The position numbers were made by a program, and so were the translations under genes. A stretch of DNA of 64,000 bases, taken from Acidovorax defluvii (GTDB lineage Bacteria > Pseudomonadota > Gammaproteobacteria > Burkholderiales > Burkholderiaceae_C). Location of the stretch: contig QLTU01000003.1 in the NCBI GenBank assembly GCA_003268905.1, forward strand, positions 1 through 64,000. Direction: 5' to 3'. Positions 62,523-64,000 of this stretch are shown piece after piece (the first letter of the stretch is position 1; every line of letters begins with the position of its first letter). The notes beneath the pieces were generated by a model. That model saw only the letters and a program-made list of their open reading frames with translations, ran no database searches and had not been told where the DNA came from.

Positions 62523-64000
62523 ATGGAATTTATTGCCCATAACCTCGCCCCCATCATGTTTGCGGGGCTCATCTGCTTCTTGCTGGTCGGCTTTCCGGTC
62601 GCCTTCAGTTTGGGAGCTTGCGGCCTGTTCTTCGCCTTCATCGGCATTGAGCTGAACGTACTGCCTGAGGCACTGCTGCAGGCCTTGCCGCTGCGTATCT
62701 ACGGCATCATGCAGAACGACACGCTGCTGGCCATTCCGTTCTTCACGCTCATGGGATTGATTCTTGAGCGAAGCGGCATGGCCGAAGACTTGCTGGACAC
62801 CATTGGTCAGCTCTTCGGCCCCATCCGTGGCGGCCTGGCTCTGGCCGTAATTTTTGTGGGCGCCCTGCTCGCCGCAACCACCGGCGTGGTGGCGGCCTCG
62901 GTGATTTCGATGGGCCTGATCTCGCTGCCCATCATGCTGCGATATGGCTATGACCGGCGGCTCGCTGCCGGTGTGATTGCCGCCTCTGGCACTCTGGCAC
63001 AGATCATTCCCCCATCGCTCGTACTCATCATCATTGCCGACCAGCTGGGTCGCAGCGTGGGTGACATGTACAAGGGCGCCTTCCTGCCTGGTCTGATGCT
63101 CACCGGTTTCTATGCCTCGTACGTCATCTTGCTGGCGGTCATCAAACCCCAGTGGGTGCCTGCACTGCCCCCCGAGGCACGCACGCTGCGTGAAGACAAC
63201 GGCAAGAGCGGTGTGCCATCGCTGCTGGTTTTGACTGCCATCTGCACGGCAGCCTCCATCTATGTCGCCAAGAACATGCCGGCACTGCACACATGGTGGT
63301 CTGGCGAAGCGGTGGACAAGGTCGCCCTGGACGAAACCATCGTGGTGTCCATGTGCTTTGGTGTGGCACTGGCTTTCGTTGCCGCCAGCTTCAACAAGAT
63401 CACTCGCCTGGGTCTGCTGTCGCGTGCGGCTGAACGAGTGACGTTCGTGCTGATTCCCCCCCTGCTGCTGATCTTCCTGGTGCTGGGCACGATCTTCCTG
63501 GGCGTGGCAACACCTACCGAAGGCGGTGCGATGGGCGCGCTGGGTGCCATCATCATGGCTGTCATTCGCGGTCGTCTGTCGATGAGCCTGTTGAAGCAAG
63601 CCCTCAACACCACCACCAAACTGTCGTGCTTCGTGGTGTTCATTCTGGTGGGCGCCACCATCTTCGGCCTGACCTTCCAGGGCGTGGATGGCCCGCTGTG
63701 GGTGGAACATCTGCTGTCGGGCCTGCCAGGCGGCCAGCTGGGCTTCCTGATCGTCGTGAACATCATGGTGTTCTTCCTGGCGTTCTTCCTGGACTTCTTT
63801 GAACTCTCGTTCATCGTGGTGCCTCTGCTCGCCCCCGTGGCCGACAAACTGGGCATTGACCTGATCTGGTTCGGTGTGCTGCTGGCCATCAACATGCAGA
63901 CATCGTTCATGCACCCTCCCTTCGGCTTCGCGCTGTTCTATCTGCGCAGCGTGGCTCCAGCCAAGGAATACATGGACAAGGTCACCAAGAAGATGATTGC
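62523..64000 (+). CDS. TRAP transporter large permease (DctM type), 3' end outside window
   Basis: The frame is open from the ATG at 62523 to the window edge, 492 codons and counting, all hydrophobic helices. DctM motifs are visible: PFFTLMGLILERSGMAEDLL, GGLALAVIFVGALLAATTGVV and ASGTLAQIIPPSLVLIIIADQLG. The large subunit carries out sodium-driven uptake with DctQ. An opposite-strand ORF of 668 codons (61908-63914) is only a shadow. The substrate class (carboxylates, possibly amino-acid-like) is unknown. Confidence 0.95.
   Translation, partial: MEFIAHNLAPIMFAGLICFLLVGFPVAFSLGACGLFFAFIGIELNVLPEALLQALPLRIYGIMQNDTLLAIPFFTLMGLILERSGMAEDLLDTIGQLFGPIRGGLALAVIFVGALLAATTGVVAASVISMGLISLPIMLRYGYDRRLAAGVIAASGTLAQIIPPSLVLIIIADQLGRSVGDMYKGAFLPGLMLTGFYASYVILLAVIKPQWVPALPPEARTLREDNGKSGVPSLLVLTAICTAASIYVAKNMPALHTWWSGEAVDKVALDETIVVSMCFGVALAFVAASFNKITRLGLLSRAAERVTFVLIPPLLLIFLVLGTIFLGVATPTEGGAMGALGAIIMAVIRGRLSMSLLKQALNTTTKLSCFVVFILVGATIFGLTFQGVDGPLWVEHLLSGLPGGQLGFLIVVNIMVFFLAFFLDFFELSFIVVPLLAPVADKLGIDLIWFGVLLAINMQTSFMHPPFGFALFYLRSVAPAKEYMDKVTKKMI

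Noticed and set aside
61908..63914. A 668-codon open frame on the minus strand
   Set aside because: It is the antisense shadow of the dctQ and dctM genes; its composition (His, Gln and Arg-rich, no domains) is typical of shadows, and the plus strand gives clean TRAP permeases.

Overview
This 64 kb window reads as chromosome from a high-GC betaproteobacterium of the family Comamonadaceae, most like Acidovorax. The reasons are the gene content (TTT/Bug receptor, TupABC, MipA, form II CoxLMS, MdtABC) and several short interspersed repeats that I associate with that family. I see no rRNA, tRNA or CRISPR array.

Layout. Position 1-225 is the tail of an IS630-type transposase, followed by mutS. From 2967 to 7668 there is a small defence/addiction island: a CcdB-type toxin with an unusual AbrB-CcdA hybrid antitoxin, a MmeI-like single-chain restriction-modification enzyme split by a frameshift, and a RelE/ParE-type pair. 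From 7.7 to 20 kb are housekeeping and signalling genes: a lipoprotein hydrolase, the bacterial proteasome homologue Anbu with an alpha/beta hydrolase, an MpaB-type oxygenase translationally coupled to a 7TM diguanylate cyclase, MipA, UppP, a LytS/LytR-type two-component system, and a truncated Na+/H+ antiporter preceded by a probable cation riboswitch. From 20.2 to 23.75 kb is an L-tartrate dehydratase with a TctC-type receptor and a divergent LysR regulator.

From 23.8 to 33.6 kb an mdtABC plus outer-membrane-factor efflux operon runs on the minus strand, interrupted between mdtB and mdtC by a 0.87 kb non-coding element with long inverted repeats. LysE and ABC genes follow. From 35.1 to 40.1 kb is a tightly overlapping operon (EamA exporter, epimerase-type SDR, BASS symporter, flavin monooxygenase, SDR) with a divergent IclR regulator. 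From 44.5 to 52.9 kb is a cox/xdh-type molybdenum hydroxylase cluster (CoxS, L, M, D, E, G, XdhC) on the minus strand, with a divergent AcoR-like regulator that has lost its AAA+ domain. The end holds an ABC exporter-type protein, a UbiB-family kinase, the tungstate transporter TupABC with its ModE-like regulator, and the first two genes of a TRAP transporter, the second cut by the window edge.

The most striking theme is a family of about 60-nt palindromic repeats (core AGCGCTTAT-N3-ATAAGCGCT), with at least twelve copies here. Several lie inside genes in frame, and two form most of the signal peptides of exported proteins (the efflux outer-membrane lipoprotein and TupA). Other repeat families also sit inside genes (a 56-bp palindrome in the methyltransferase, a GC-rich insert in CoxD). 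Four genes carry single-base frameshifts, mostly at short homopolymers, which could be assembly errors or real decay.
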